Assembly (NCBI GenBank): GCA_003427395.1
Contig: BFEA01000147.1
Location: 1,802,266-1,826,622, forward strand
Direction of reading: 5' to 3'
Length of the DNA stretch: 24,357 nucleotides
Origin: Chara braunii
Taxonomy: Eukaryota; Streptophyta; Charophyceae; Charales; Characeae
In this document: piece after piece, positions 7,314 through 15,402 of the stretch
How the letters are laid out: the number at the start of each line of letters is the position of its first letter
How positions within the stretch are numbered: position 1 is the stretch's first letter
Program-made: the position numbers and the translations under genes
Notes under the pieces: generated by a model
Seen by the model: only the letters and a program-made list of their open reading frames with translations
Told to the model about the DNA's origin: nothing
The model's database searches: none

Positions 7314-7689
7314 CGAACTTTGTATACTGGAAGCCTACTTAACGAGGTGATAAGAGGAGGTGTAAGTCGGGCATGTTCACAAAACTCTCTTCAGGAAACT
7401 ACAATCCGCAGCCTCTTCACGGTTATGGCTCCAAGTTATTATTAACCGCTTCCTGTTGTAGGGGCAAGAGCCGACTTGCGCTAAGATTGAAACGTGGTCC
7501 CCGGGAAGTCCTGATTGAATTTCTGCAAAGGCCCATACAACCCTGTGCAGGACTTGCCTCAGGGGTGAGGTCCACTAGCAAAGGGGATTGGATTATGTGT
7601 TTGCATCTAGACGTCTTCTTGGCAGAGATGCAGAAAAGCCGATCATTTTTTGTATTGTGGCATTTGTGCACCTTTCTAAGAATGTCCAG
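7314..7689. other. No gene seen
   Basis: Unique-looking sequence. A 17-base motif GCAAAGGGGATTGGATT at 7578-7594 is repeated inverted at 8295-8311. Overlapping open frames on both strands (up to 200 codons on the minus strand, 7423-8025) cross the SINE at 7702 and show no domain. Confidence 0.4.
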
Positions 7690-8292
7690 ATATCCTTGCA
7701 TATCCAGCGGCCTAGCTCTGTTGGTAAGGCATGCAAGTGGCATTCGGGAGGTCTTGGGTTCAATCCCCCTTGGCCTCATGCACCTTCCTGGGCAAGCTTG
7801 GCGCCCGCCACCTAGAGATATGTCGTTGGTCCCCCTGAGTGGCATTGAACAGAGACTGCTGATGTTAATAGGGGGAGGGGACCGGAGGGGAGGCACAATG
7901 ACAAGCCCATCGAAGACGCTCGGTCCCGATGCTACTGGATGACAGTTATCGCCTACCTGCTGTAGCAGGTATCGCACCTGCTGGTGGCGCAGCTCCGCAT
8001 GTTCCCTCATTGGAGGCTTGAGCACGGATGTGGCTGCTACGGGTTTCCCCGTAATACCATAATGACAAGTGTAGCAGGTATACGGGGTTCCCCGTCATAC
8101 CATAATGACAAGTGTAGCAGGTATCGCACCTGCTGGTGGCGCAGCTCCGCATGTTCCCTCGTTGGAGGCTTGAGCACGGATGTGCCTGCTACGGGGTTCC
8201 CCGTAATGCCATAATGACAGTAAAAAAGGCCTGAAAGGCTGTCCTGTCCAGATTTGACATAAAAAAAAAAAGAAAAAAAGATGTCCTTGCAT
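7690..8292 (+). mobile_element. Family E SINE-like element with target-site duplication
   Basis: Flanking duplications are ATATCCTTGCAT (7690-7701) and ATGTCCTTGCAT (8281-8292), 11 of 12 identical. The element body is 7702-8280. Its head is tRNA-like: A box TAGCTCTGTTGG (about 7713) and B box GGGTTCAATCCC (about 7756). The acceptor ends do not pair, so it is not a tRNA gene. The middle holds the tandem repeat at 7962-8220. The tail is A-rich (8262-8280, A runs with two G). This is the expected plan of a tRNA-derived SINE moved by a LINE, but at 579 bp it is long for one. Confidence 0.75.
7962..8220 (+). repeat. Tandem repeat inside the family E element
   Basis: Units start with GTAGCAGGTAT and end with ACCATAATGACAAGT: 7962-8070 (109 bp), a shortened middle unit 8071-8112 (42 bp) and 8113-8220 (108 bp). 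The short unit lacks the internal part with GCGCAGCTCCGCATGTTCCC. Each full unit carries self-pairing motifs (CACCTGCTGGTGGCG and CGGGG-TT-CCCCG), and ACCTGCTGTAGCAGGT forms a 7-bp stem at the start. Confidence 0.8.
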
Positions 8293-8311
8293 TCAATCCA
8301 ATCCCCTTTGC

Positions 8312-8614
8312 TGGCATCACTTTACCCGGGGTGTGCATTTTCACAGGGCACCTATGTCATTCAAAGAATTTTATCTGCACCAGGTACTCCCATACATATT
8401 GCTGGACTGTGTGTTGAGGAGCATGAACCTGGCCGGAAAATCGGCCAACGTAGCACTTGGGCAGAAGTTTTGTGCTATAATGAAAAAGTACAATGTTTTT
8501 CTCCCCTGGTTTGGATGGGAGGAGGAAGCTGCACCGTTATGCATAGCCTACAGGCACATATCTACAATACAAAACACACACACATACATAACCATAGGGC
8601 TGGGAGGAGGTCAC
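8312..8614. other. No gene seen
   Basis: There are two overlapping open frames (8281-8664 and 8333-8674), neither with a known domain. Both run on into the tandem repeat that follows. A short CA-type repeat lies near 8574-8590. Confidence 0.35.
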
Positions 8615-8943
8615 GATCAACTGATGATGATGATAGGCATTTCGATGATAAGTACTCCCCTTAAAATCAGCTAGGACTGTAGCGGGCGAGTAGAGGGTGT
8701 GAGTCGCTGGTTGGTTGGGATCAACCAATGATGATGATAGGCGTCTCGATGATAAGTACCCCCCTTAAAATCAGCCAGACTGTGTGTGGCGGACTTGGGC
8801 TGTGGTGGGCGAGTAGAGGGCGTGAGTCACTGGTTGGTCCAGATTAAGTGATGATGATGATAGACGTTTCGAGGATAAGTACCCTGCCTTAAAATCAGCT
8901 AGGACTGTGGTGGGTGAGTAGAGGGCGTGAGTTACTAGTTGGT
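8615..8943 (+). repeat. Tandem repeat, three units of 104-123 bp
   Basis: Units begin GATCAA/GATTAA followed by (TGATGA) triplets, then ATAAGTAC, CTTAAAATCAGC, GGGCGAGTAGAGGG and end near CTGGTTGGT. They start at 8615, 8719 and 8842. The middle unit has an extra segment of about 20 bp near GTGTGGCGGACTTGG. The 3' end of the block lies just before the left target duplication at 8961. Confidence 0.8.
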
Positions 8944-8986
8944 GAACATAGGGCCCAGTAGGAGATTGTTTGTTTGAGCTTGTCCA

Positions 8987-9096
8987 GTTGATGTAGCTCA
9001 GTGGTTAGAGCACAGGTTGGAAATGCGCATTGTGGTATGAGGTTGATGTAGCTCAGTGGTTAGAGCACAGGTTGGAAATGCGCATTGTGGTATGAG
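8987..9096 (+). repeat. Tandemly duplicated tRNA-like head (2 x 55 bp)
   Basis: The unit GTTGATGTAGCTCAGTGGTT through TGTGGTATGAG occurs at 8987-9041 and, with at most trivial differences, at 9042-9096. It contains an A box with a good D stem (GCTC/GAGC). Only the second unit continues into a B box-like GGGTTCAAAACTC (about 9102). The result has two A boxes and one B box. The near identity suggests a recent duplication. Confidence 0.75.
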
Positions 9097-9512
9097 GTTG
9101 CGGGTTCAAAACTCAATTGCAGCCTCACGCATGGACACCGGCAGGGCGTTAGAATGACGCACGACTGGACACACACCCTTGGGATGACGCTGGCAAGCTT
9201 ATACAGACACTGCCTGCGCACCACCCAAGGGGACCTAGTCCAGGTTGTATGCTGGGTCTTGACTATGCATGGGCTGCTTGACGTGGTCCCTGTTCTGGCA
9301 TATCATACATTTGCATCAATTCACAACATAGTACATCTGGTAGGGCACTGTTGTTACATAATGAAGGGCATGGGTTCGAGTCTGGCTAGAGACTTTTGGG
9401 GGGGGTCTTGCACAGATAGGACCGCCATTCACACGACAGTAAACCCTATGTATATGGAATTCATGCGGGACTTCGTGGGGGCTCCACACTACACACAGAT
9501 AGCACATACTCA

Positions 9513-10135
9513 TGACTGGGGTTGGTTGGGGCTTTCAAGGCTTCGCGCTTGACCTTGCCCCGCCTCAGTATCTGACATCTGTAGAAATAAAAATATACAC
9601 ATACACGACTGGGGATGGGCAAGGGTTCTAAAGGCTTCACGCTTGTCCTTGCCCAGCCTTGGTATCTAAAACCATGGACAAGCACACCATACACAGGTAG
9701 TGCATACACATGACTGGGGATGGCTGGGGCTTTCAAGGCTTCGCGCTTGGCCTTGTCCCGCCTCAGTATCTGACGTCTGTAGAAAGGAAATGTACACGTA
9801 CACGATTGGGGTGAGTATGGACACATAGATATCACACAGATATCACATACACATGACTGGGGGTGGCTGGGGCTTTCAAGGCTTCACGCTTGGCCTTGTC
9901 CCACCTCGGTATCTGACATCTGTAGAAAGGAATGAAATGCCATAGTAAGGATACATAGATAACATATAACGAAAAATAACATGCCAGAATCGGGTTTGGT
10001 AGGTGAAGTAGACATAATACTTGAGCCTGGCGCCCGATGTACCCGAGTAAAGTGGCTTGCTTGACTGTGCTTCAACTGGGGCTGGGTGGGGCTTTGAAGG
10101 CTTCGCGCTTGGCCCTGCCTAGCCCCGGTGCCTAG
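9513..10135 (+). repeat. Five spaced copies of a hairpin motif around AAGGCTTCGCGCTTGG
   Basis: Copies lie near 9513, 9605, 9705, 9848 and 10070. The central AAGGCTTC(G/A)CGCTTG is almost constant. The flanking arms differ but still pair: GGGGC/GCCCC in the first, GGGCAAGG/CCTTGCCC in the second, GGGGCT/AGCCCC in the last. Each is followed by (T/G)GTATCT or a variant, and usually CTGTAGAAA. Spacing varies from 90 to 215 bp, so this is not a simple satellite. Confidence 0.7.
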
Positions 10136-10395
10136 AACTACTGTCTGGTCCAAATCGCCCTTTGAAATAGCATGGTGATAGTCCTGAGTATTCAACACTG
10201 AGGAAGGATAGTAGGATAGGGGTGCGCTAGGAGAATTATCGAGAGGATGGGTAGGGAAAGTGGTCTTACGGAGCATAAGGGACTGTCAGGACTACCAATA
10301 GCTGTGTCAGTAACCTCGTGTGTCTGGAGTCCGGCTTCTACAACAACCTGGGCTTAAAAAAAAAAAGACAAAAAAAAGGAGATTGTTTGAGCTTG

Positions 10396-10686
10396 GCGTC
10401 CAAAGTTCCCGTGCAACGAGGCTCGTTCGGTTCCGCTTCCACCGGGGCTGGAAGGGAGATGGGGCATAGGAGAACAGTGTATGAAGCTGTCCTGGTTGCT
10501 TATATTGCAGCCATGGACTGCTGGTTATATCACACTTGGTGAACCCCCTGACCTGGGCCGACGATGCCTCATCCAGAGGTTTTACCTTTTCTTCCTGTGA
10601 GGGACGCCGAGCCCGGTTCTCGGCTTTGTTAAAAAGATCAGAGTTGTCTGTGAAAAAAAAAAAAAAGCATTGAACTTGCAGAGCTA
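10396..10686. other. Element flank and a hairpin 1 relative
   Basis: 10388-10460 resembles 10013-10085 (TTGAGC.TGGCG.CC to CGGGGCTGG). At 10601-10624 GGGACGCCGAGC with the stem GCCGAG/CTCGGC looks like hairpin 1 of families A/B, with every changed base compensated in the other arm. An A-rich tract follows at about 10653-10666. No coding sequence is supported. Confidence 0.45.
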
Positions 10687-11233
10687 GGATATTAGGCTGG
10701 TCGGTACCGGGGACGTAGCGGGTCCTTGTAACCCTAGCTAAGGGGGTTTGAGATCAGTCGTTTTCAGGTACGAGGACTGAACGAGGGGTTTCGGTTTTCT
10801 TGCGGGTGAATAGGATAGATGGACTGTCAGAAGGTGGGTTAGTCGGCTGGTGTTCACGCATCCTGCTGGTGAGGAGGGCTAGCTAGTAGGATGGTGTTAG
10901 GGTTGTGAAGCAGCAGTACAAGGGGTGTTGTTGTTATAAGTCATGGTAGACGAGGGAAAGGGGGTACGGGTTGTTCGTTCGTTCCCCATCTGACTGATTG
11001 CATGGATTTGGGAGTAGGATTTTTTGACTACCTGAACTTTGCCTATCTCTGAAGTTTGTCGTACTAATTTTGTGAGTAGCTCAATTTTTTCTTAGCCAAA
11101 GCCGGGTAATGGCCCCGGTATCTCAAACTTTCACACGTATATGGGATGCTGGGCCCGGTTCCCAGCACGTGCTGCTCCCCACAAATAGATTGGAGCTTTG
11201 TTCCCATTTAAAAAAAAAAGAAAAAGAAAAAAG
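10687..11233 (+). mobile_element. Family B repeat element, copy B2 (sense orientation)
   Basis: This is the inverse of copy B1. It contains TGGTCGGTACCGGGG (10696), CCTTGTAACCCTAGC, GGTACGAGGACTGAA, then hairpin CCGGGTAATGGCCCCGG (11102-11118), hairpin 1 CTGGGCCCGGTTCCCAG (11149-11165), hairpin 2 GCTCCCC...TGGAGC (11174-11196) and an A-rich tail (about 11210-11233). It starts abruptly at about 10687, where B1 homology continues further, so it is 5'-truncated. It shows that the 3' hairpins and the 400-bp body form one unit. Confidence 0.7.
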
Positions 11234-11306
11234 AATACAGCCAAATCAATGATAATATACCTTGGCATTTGCATGTCAAGGTAGAGACCATTCATCTTTT
11301 GGCCTC

Positions 11307-11460
11307 TTTTTTTTTTTTCTTGGGGGGGGGGGGGGAGAAGGGGGNGGAAGGGGCCTGAGTTGATGCTAGGGGTGCTGATAAGAGCAGGCACCACTAGCAC
11401 TCTTGGGGGTTCCATTATTGGTGGGGAGCATCACCTGCTGGAAATCAGGTCCAACGTCCC
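11307..11460 (-). mobile_element. Family A structured SINE-like element, copy A5
   Basis: It comprises poly-T 11307-11319, a G run, hairpin 3 (11364-11400, GCTAGGGGTG / CACCACTAGC with one mismatch, loop CTGATAAGAGCAGG), a decayed hairpin 2 and hairpin 1 (11438-11454). It has no recognisable head beyond 11460. An ambiguous base lies at 11345 in the G-rich part. Confidence 0.7.
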
Positions 11461-11670
11461 TGAACATCATATCAGTTTGATTGAATAGCCATGTGACCAT
11501 GATGACTGCAGGCTGCAGGACCCACCCATAAATGAGGGACAATGGACAATCAGATCAGCTCTGCATCCTAAGTCATTTGCCTACCTGATAGCCTGGGCTG
11601 AGTGCTAGTGTACCCTTTTTGTATTGCTACTCCTAAAGGAACCCAGTCACCCAGCCAGTAGTCTCTTCTC

Positions 11671-11909
11671 TTTTTTTTTTTTTTTTTACAAGAAACCAAC
11701 CCAAGATAATGCTAGGGGTGCTGATAGGAGCAGACACCACTCGCAGTCTCGGGAGGGCTCCATCTATTGGTGGGGAGCAACACCTGCTGGAAAGCGGGTC
11801 CAGTGCCCCAGATCATTTGTAATTGAATGTTTGAACAGTTGTAAATGCGCAGGCATGCGGTGATGGGCAGCATTGATTGCCATCGAGCGAGGGGATCGAC
11901 TGCCCATCA
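11671..11909 (-). mobile_element. Family A structured SINE-like element, copy A6
   Basis: It comprises poly-T 11671-11687, hairpin 3 with loop CTGATAGGAGCAGA, hairpin 2 (GGCTCCATCTATTGGTGG..GAGC), hairpin 1 CTGGAAAGCGGGTCCAG and, at about 11866-11909, a head equivalent to GCAGCATTGATT and GGGGATCGACTG. The head hairpin is decayed here. Confidence 0.7.
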
Positions 11910-11967
11910 AACCCTAGGACCCTTACCCTGCCTTATTCAACTACTGTATTTTATTTATTTATTATTA

Positions 11968-12480
11968 TATTTTTTTTAATGGGAACGAAGCTCCAATCTA
12001 TTTGGGGGGAGCAATACGTGCTGGGAACCGGGCCGAGCGTCCCATATAGAAAATTACATAGGATTTTGAAAAATTTTGAGAATTTGCAGTACCGGGGCCA
12101 CCTGTCTTTGGCTAAGAGCTAGATTAAGAGATAAAAACAAGAAACTGAAAATCGGCAAAAATTCAGGAACAGACTCAGACCTCCCTCCATCCTCATTACC
12201 TCACTCCGGCAAGTCTCACTGCAGCAGAGCCACCATCTCTGCTGCTGCTGTACCCTACTACCATCCTACCAGCTAGCCCCCTCACTAGTAGGACGCTTGA
12301 TATCCAACCTTCTTCTCCCACTCACCGAGGCAAAATTTCAGGAAACGTTTCGAAAACCCCCATCCATCCTCTTTACCTCACTCCGGCAAGACTTACTGCA
12401 GCAGAGCCACCATCTCTGCTGCTGCTATACCCTATTTCCATCCTACCAGCTAGCCCCGTCACTGGTAGGACGCTACTGTA
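11968..12480 (-). mobile_element. Family B repeat element, copy B3
   Basis: Poly-T (about 11970-11977) is followed by hairpin 2 (GCTCC...GGAGC, 11990-12012), hairpin 1 CTGGGAACCGGGCCGAG (12021-12037, one mispair) and a decayed ACCGGGGCCA hairpin (12091). Beyond lies a direct repeat of about 140 bp (12158-12296 and 12333-12473, period 177) with TCACTCCGGCAAG, GCAGCAGAGCCACCATCTC and CATCCTACCAGCTAGCCCC. The latter part matches, inverted, 10846-10912 of copy B2. Confidence 0.65.
12158..12473 (+). repeat. Direct repeat, two units of about 140 bp
   Basis: Unit 1 is about 12158-12296 and unit 2 about 12333-12473. They share TCACTCCGGCAAG, CAGCAGAGCCACCATCTCTG, TGCTGCTGTACCCTA and AGGACGCT. Identity looks near 85 percent by eye. 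Frames through the two units are not conserved, so this is not a protein repeat. Confidence 0.75.
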
Positions 12481-12817
12481 CTGATACAGTAAGAAGGGGA
12501 AAGAACCGGACAAGGTTTGGTTTCTACTTCTGCAATTTTCTACCCAGTGTTGCCGGCGCATGTGTCTCCCCTATAACAGTAATTAACAAAACCCACTCAA
12601 GTGGGGAGAGCACCAATTCAAAGAGAGAAAACAAAATTACAGGAGGATGAAAGAGCAGCAAAAAATCAGATTAGACACCTACTCTTCCGTCCTCACCACG
12701 TAGTCTCTTCTCTTTGCTATGCCTATGGTTGAACCTGTATTCATGCAGGCAGGCTACCCTCCCCTTCCACCAACCTCCACCCTTACGGAATATGCTGAAA
12801 GACTGAGTTGCTTTGTA
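12481..12817. other. No gene seen
   Basis: Mixed sequence without recognised motifs. Short frames on both strands have no family resemblance. Confidence 0.4.
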
Positions 12818-12867
12818 TCTCTTATTGGTGGGTAGCTGCGCCTTCGGGAAAGCAGGTCCAGCGTCCC
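12818..12867 (-). mobile_element. Family A scrap, copy A7
   Basis: Only CTTATTGGTGGGTAGC (half of hairpin 2) and GGGAAAGCAGGTCCAGCGTC (hairpin 1 region) remain. The poly-T end and hairpin 3 are missing. Confidence 0.5.
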
Positions 12868-13017
12868 TAGCCATGTCATTATTGTGGGCCCAGTAGATTG
12901 TCATATGGTCAGTCTCGTGGTTATGAGCCAAGTAGATTGTCATACTGTCAGTTCTGTCGACCTCTGGATCTGGTCATCTGTTTTCTATTGAAGGAGGATC
13001 CTCCCAGGAAGGAGATG

Positions 13018-13390
13018 TTTTTTTTTTTTTTTTGAAAAACACCCCCGCTAGTGTTAGTGCTGCTGATAAGAGCAGACACCTGGGAGAGGCTCCGTCTATT
13101 GGTGGGGAGCGTCACCTGCCGGAAAATGGGTCCAGTGTCCCATATACAAAAATAGAATGTCTGAGCAATAGTGAGAATGGTGATTGTGGGGCCTGCCAGC
13201 ATTGATTACCCTGCAGCCCAGGGGATTGATTGAGCAGGCGGTGTAGACATCTGTGAGTTTTTCCAGGGTACCGCCCACTATGATGCAGTCCAGCATCCCA
13301 TAGCCTGGCTTTGCCTCCCCTCCCATCCTGTGGCACGGGCGAGTATAGGGGGGGGCCCACCCGGGGGCACCGGTGGTGTCTCCCTCCTTT
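13018..13390 (-). mobile_element. Family A structured SINE-like element, copy A8
   Basis: Poly-T 13018-13033 is followed by hairpin 3 lacking part of one arm (AGCAGACACCTGGGAG, with the ACTAGCACC segment lost between repeated ACC), hairpin 2, hairpin 1 (CCGGAAAATGGGTCCAG), hairpin 0 region (CCCTGCAGCCCAGGGG, about 13210) and the outer hairpin CCACCCGG/CCGGTGG (13357-13376). The outer hairpin has both arms changed relative to CCACTGG/CCAGTGG at 23503. Confidence 0.75.
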
Positions 13391-13446
13391 TACGTAGCCC
13401 ATTGCCCCACCGCCTATTCTCCTGACTCTCCTTATGGTGTCTTAGC

Positions 13447-13475
13447 TATAAACTTTTTTTTTTTTTTTTTTTTTT
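13447..13475. repeat. Isolated poly-T tract
   Basis: A run of about 21 T followed by GAAAAAATCA and an ambiguous base at 13486. It may be the 3' end of another minus-strand retroelement fragment, but the following sequence does not show the family A hairpins. Confidence 0.5.
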
Positions 13476-13587
13476 GAAAAAATCANAACCTTGCGGTTCT
13501 GGCTCCTGCCATTCTGGGGAGCAACAGTCCGGTTCCTATTCCCCCGGCAAGTCATCGTGAAGCACATAAACTGCCATGAGCTTGCCC

Positions 13588-13870
13588 TTTTTTTTTTTTC
13601 TTTTTTCTTTTTTCAATGGAAAACGCCCCTTTCAGTGTTAGTGGTGCTGGTTAGAACAGACACCACTAGCACCTGAGGGTAGGCTCCATGTATTGGTGGG
13701 GAGCAACACCTGCTGGAAAACAGGTCCAGCGACCCAAATACAGATTGAAATTGAAATGTGTTAGAGAAAGGGTTATGTTAGAGTCCTGCCAGCATTGATT
13801 AATCTGGAGACCAGAGGATTGACTGAGCAGTCCAGCGTCCCACCATACATCAGCCTGGGCAGTCATTATT
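13588..13870 (-). mobile_element. Family A structured SINE-like element, copy A9
   Basis: It comprises poly-T 13588-13613, hairpin 3 GTGTTAGTGGTG (13635-13646) with CACCACTAGCAC (13661-13672), hairpin 2 (13683-13704), hairpin 1 CTGGAAAACAGGTCCAG (13713-13729) and hairpin 0 TCTGGAGACCAGA (13803-13815). The last is a perfect 5-bp stem that differs from CCCTGG/CCAGGG in both arms. A second TCCAGCGTCC follows at about 13831, as in copy A4. Confidence 0.75.
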
Positions 13871-14073
13871 GATTACCCGGGCAAAATTGTGATGAAGACA
13901 GCATACTAGCAGAAACATCTCATGCCACATGTCTACCATGCTTTAAACACGAGCGAACACCATCCTTTTTTGGAAGTAAAGTACACAGCAGTTGGCCTCC
14001 GTGCTGCTGGAGGACCAGTGTACCCCAAAGCCATTTACGTTAGCCTCCTTTGGCCCCCTTCACCACATCCAAC
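13871..14073. other. No gene seen
   Basis: Short unannotated spacer between copy A9 and the tandem repeat that starts at 14074. Confidence 0.4.
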
Positions 14074-14292
14074 GTTACACTGCATTTTATCCCCTTCCTC
14101 GCACGCACTGTAGGAGCACAGCCAGTTCCTCAGCAGTACTACTCCTGTTAGACTCTGTTTATCCCCTTCGTCGCACCCGCTGTAGGGCCAGAACCAGTTT
14201 CCCAGTTGTAGTCCATGTGTTACACTCTGTTGTATCCCCTTCCTTGCCCCTGCTGCCGGGCAGAGGCACTTTCCGAAGGTGCAGTGCCACAC
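14074..14292. repeat. Tandem repeat, three units of about 73 bp
   Basis: Units start with GTTA(C/G)ACT(C/G) at 14074, 14147 and 14219. Each contains TATCCCCTTC, then CGCAC or TGCCC, and a CTGTAGG-like segment. They are well diverged from one another, so the array is old. It may lie in the 3' flank of the minus-strand LINE that ends near 14500. Confidence 0.65.
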
Positions 14293-14341
14293 CGAGGTCG
14301 TTGTTGTGTAGTAGTTCGGCGTACCGTATGAAGCTTGCCCT

Positions 14342-14379
14342 GGAATGAAATGAAATGGAATGGACTGAAATAAAATGAA
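14342..14379. repeat. GAAAT/GGAAT-type microsatellite
   Basis: A decayed run of AATGAAATGAAATGGAATGG type. It produces the Phe/Ser/Ile-rich minus-strand frames here, which are not real genes. Confidence 0.6.
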
Positions 14380-14508
14380 TATGAGCTCAAAAAGAGCTGA
14401 GAAATGGGCAAAGATGAACAGGGTAAACAAAAGAAAGCTAGAATAATGCAGAAAGCATGTTGTGTCCTGCTGCTTGCCAGAAGATGACGAAAAGTGCCAG
14501 GGCCGTGG

Positions 14509-14991
14509 TCATGGGGGTGGTAGGATTTCCTCCAAGGACAATGGGTGGGGGGGAAAGGGGTCTGCAAAATCCTGAGCGGGGCGAAGTGGGTTGTCAGGGT
14601 CTATTTTGGTCCACTCGAGAAAAATCAGCTGATAATCTCTTGCCGTCTCAATCCAGGGTTCTTCTTGCGACTCTCTTCCAGACTGACGGTCCCCGGCCCA
14701 CCTGACCTCTGCCACCCATCCCTCCCTTTCCCCTCCCAGCCAGTCCCTGCTGAAACGGGAGATAGTTCGGTTAATATCACCCCAGGGATGCATTTGGTCA
14801 AGTTTATCTTTGGCTGCCTTCCACTGGGCCGTGATTTCGTGTTGGACTAACATTCATATTTGCTCCATAACTTCTCCCTCGTCCACCCGCGCCCCTTCTA
14901 TCTCGAAGATACATGTTCTCCACCAGATGGCCCATAGGACAGCGCGTCTGCCTAGGTGGAACATATTTTCCTCGAATATGTTTCCCCGGAT
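14509..14991 (-). pseudogene. LINE copy 2: C-terminal domain with WLGG..EGWVA motif
   Basis: The minus-strand frame reads EENMFHLGRRAVLWAIWWRT and CIFEIEGARVDEGEVMEQI, a TGA at about 14854-14856, then LVQHEITAQWKAAKDKL, FSRDWLGGEREGWVAEVRW, RDYQLIFLEWTKIDP and RPAQDFADPFPPHP. All parts align with 22400-22860 of the plus-strand LINE, and the last part with 5999-6330. The stop at 14854 is a lesion because homology runs through it. The natural end lies near 14509. Confidence 0.75.
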
Positions 14992-15081
14992 TTGGGGGTA
15001 GTATCCCAGGAGTATGGCCCTCCAATCCCAAGGCCATACACTATCGGGAACAACGTGTCGCCAAATCCTGTCCCAACTTCT

Positions 15082-15402
15082 TCATAGTAGTACCATCGCA
15101 GGACATTGGAGAAAGATGTGTTCCATTGTCTCCACGCGCTTCCTCCCAAGGTAGCCCTGGAGGCATTTATGGCACCAAGGTAATGCCCGTCCTTGGTGTT
15201 CCAAGCGTGTATGCTCTATTAGCCAGTCGTCAGTTGGCAGGCAACGATGTTCTATTTGCCATTGAAGGGCAGAGATTTTGGCGGGTCTGCTACCATAGCG
15301 TGCAAACCACCAAATGGGTTTTAACAGGCTGCGGTTTATATTGAGGTGGCGATACCACCTCTCTGCGACGAGTTCCGACAGTCTGCGTTTGGGTCGGAGC
15401 AC
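15082..15402 (-). pseudogene. LINE copy 2: zf-RVT-like zinc module
   Basis: The frame begins LRPKRRLSELVAERWYRHLN and continues SALQWQIEHRCLPTDDWL, RALPWCHKCLQGYLG and EHIFLQCP. The C..C...H....C pattern and the W..L....P....L character are those of the zinc-binding module that follows reverse transcriptase in plant L1-like elements. All four metal ligands are kept. The frame shifts after QCPA near 15090; the next frame (14952-15149) is the out-of-frame shadow, while homology continues towards 14990-14860. Confidence 0.8.

Larger units (their letters stand above)
8961..10395 (+). mobile_element. Family D long SINE-like element with target-site duplication
   Basis: Candidate duplications are GGAGATTGTTTG(TTTG)AGCTTG at 8961-8982 and GGAGATTGTTTGAGCTTG at 10378-10395, differing by one extra TTTG. 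The body 8983-10377 (about 1.4 kb) starts with a tRNA-like head and ends in an A-rich tail (10354-10377). Its last 170 bp recur as a truncated copy at 1193-1369, which supports the 3' end independently. Inside are a second tRNA-like segment (about 9330-9385, with GGGTTCGAGTCTGG) and the hairpin repeats at 9513-10135. It encodes no recognised protein. The right flank resembles internal element sequence (10013-10085), so insertion into a relative is possible. Confidence 0.55.

Noticed and set aside
7127-7445. Membrane protein genes rich in Phe, Val, Leu and Cys
   Set aside because: They are translations of the (TTTTG)n microsatellite in different frames.
7708-7780. Functional tRNA gene
   Set aside because: A and B boxes are present but acceptor ends do not pair and a target-site duplication shows the region belongs to a retroposed element.
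7423-8025. Minus-strand gene of 200 codons
   Set aside because: It crosses the SINE head, its target duplication and the start of a tandem repeat, so an evolved coding sequence is unlikely.
8615-8943. CRISPR array or other direct-repeat defence array
   Set aside because: Units are over 100 bp, diverged and adjacent without unique spacers; the context is eukaryotic repeats.
8987-9120. Functional tRNA gene
   Set aside because: The D arm is good, but the anticodon and T arms do not pair properly, the T loop is degenerate and the head is duplicated inside a repeat, so it is a tRNA-derived SINE head.
9085-9552. Protein gene of 155 codons
   Set aside because: It begins inside a SINE head and runs through tRNA-like and repeat sequence; no domain is visible.
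9513-10135. CRISPR-like repeats with spacers
   Set aside because: The spacing is irregular (90-215 bp), the intervals are themselves related, and no cas genes are present.
14035-14567. Minus-strand genes of 115-131 codons
   Set aside because: Their sequence follows the GAAAT microsatellite and the 73-bp tandem repeat; no motif is seen.
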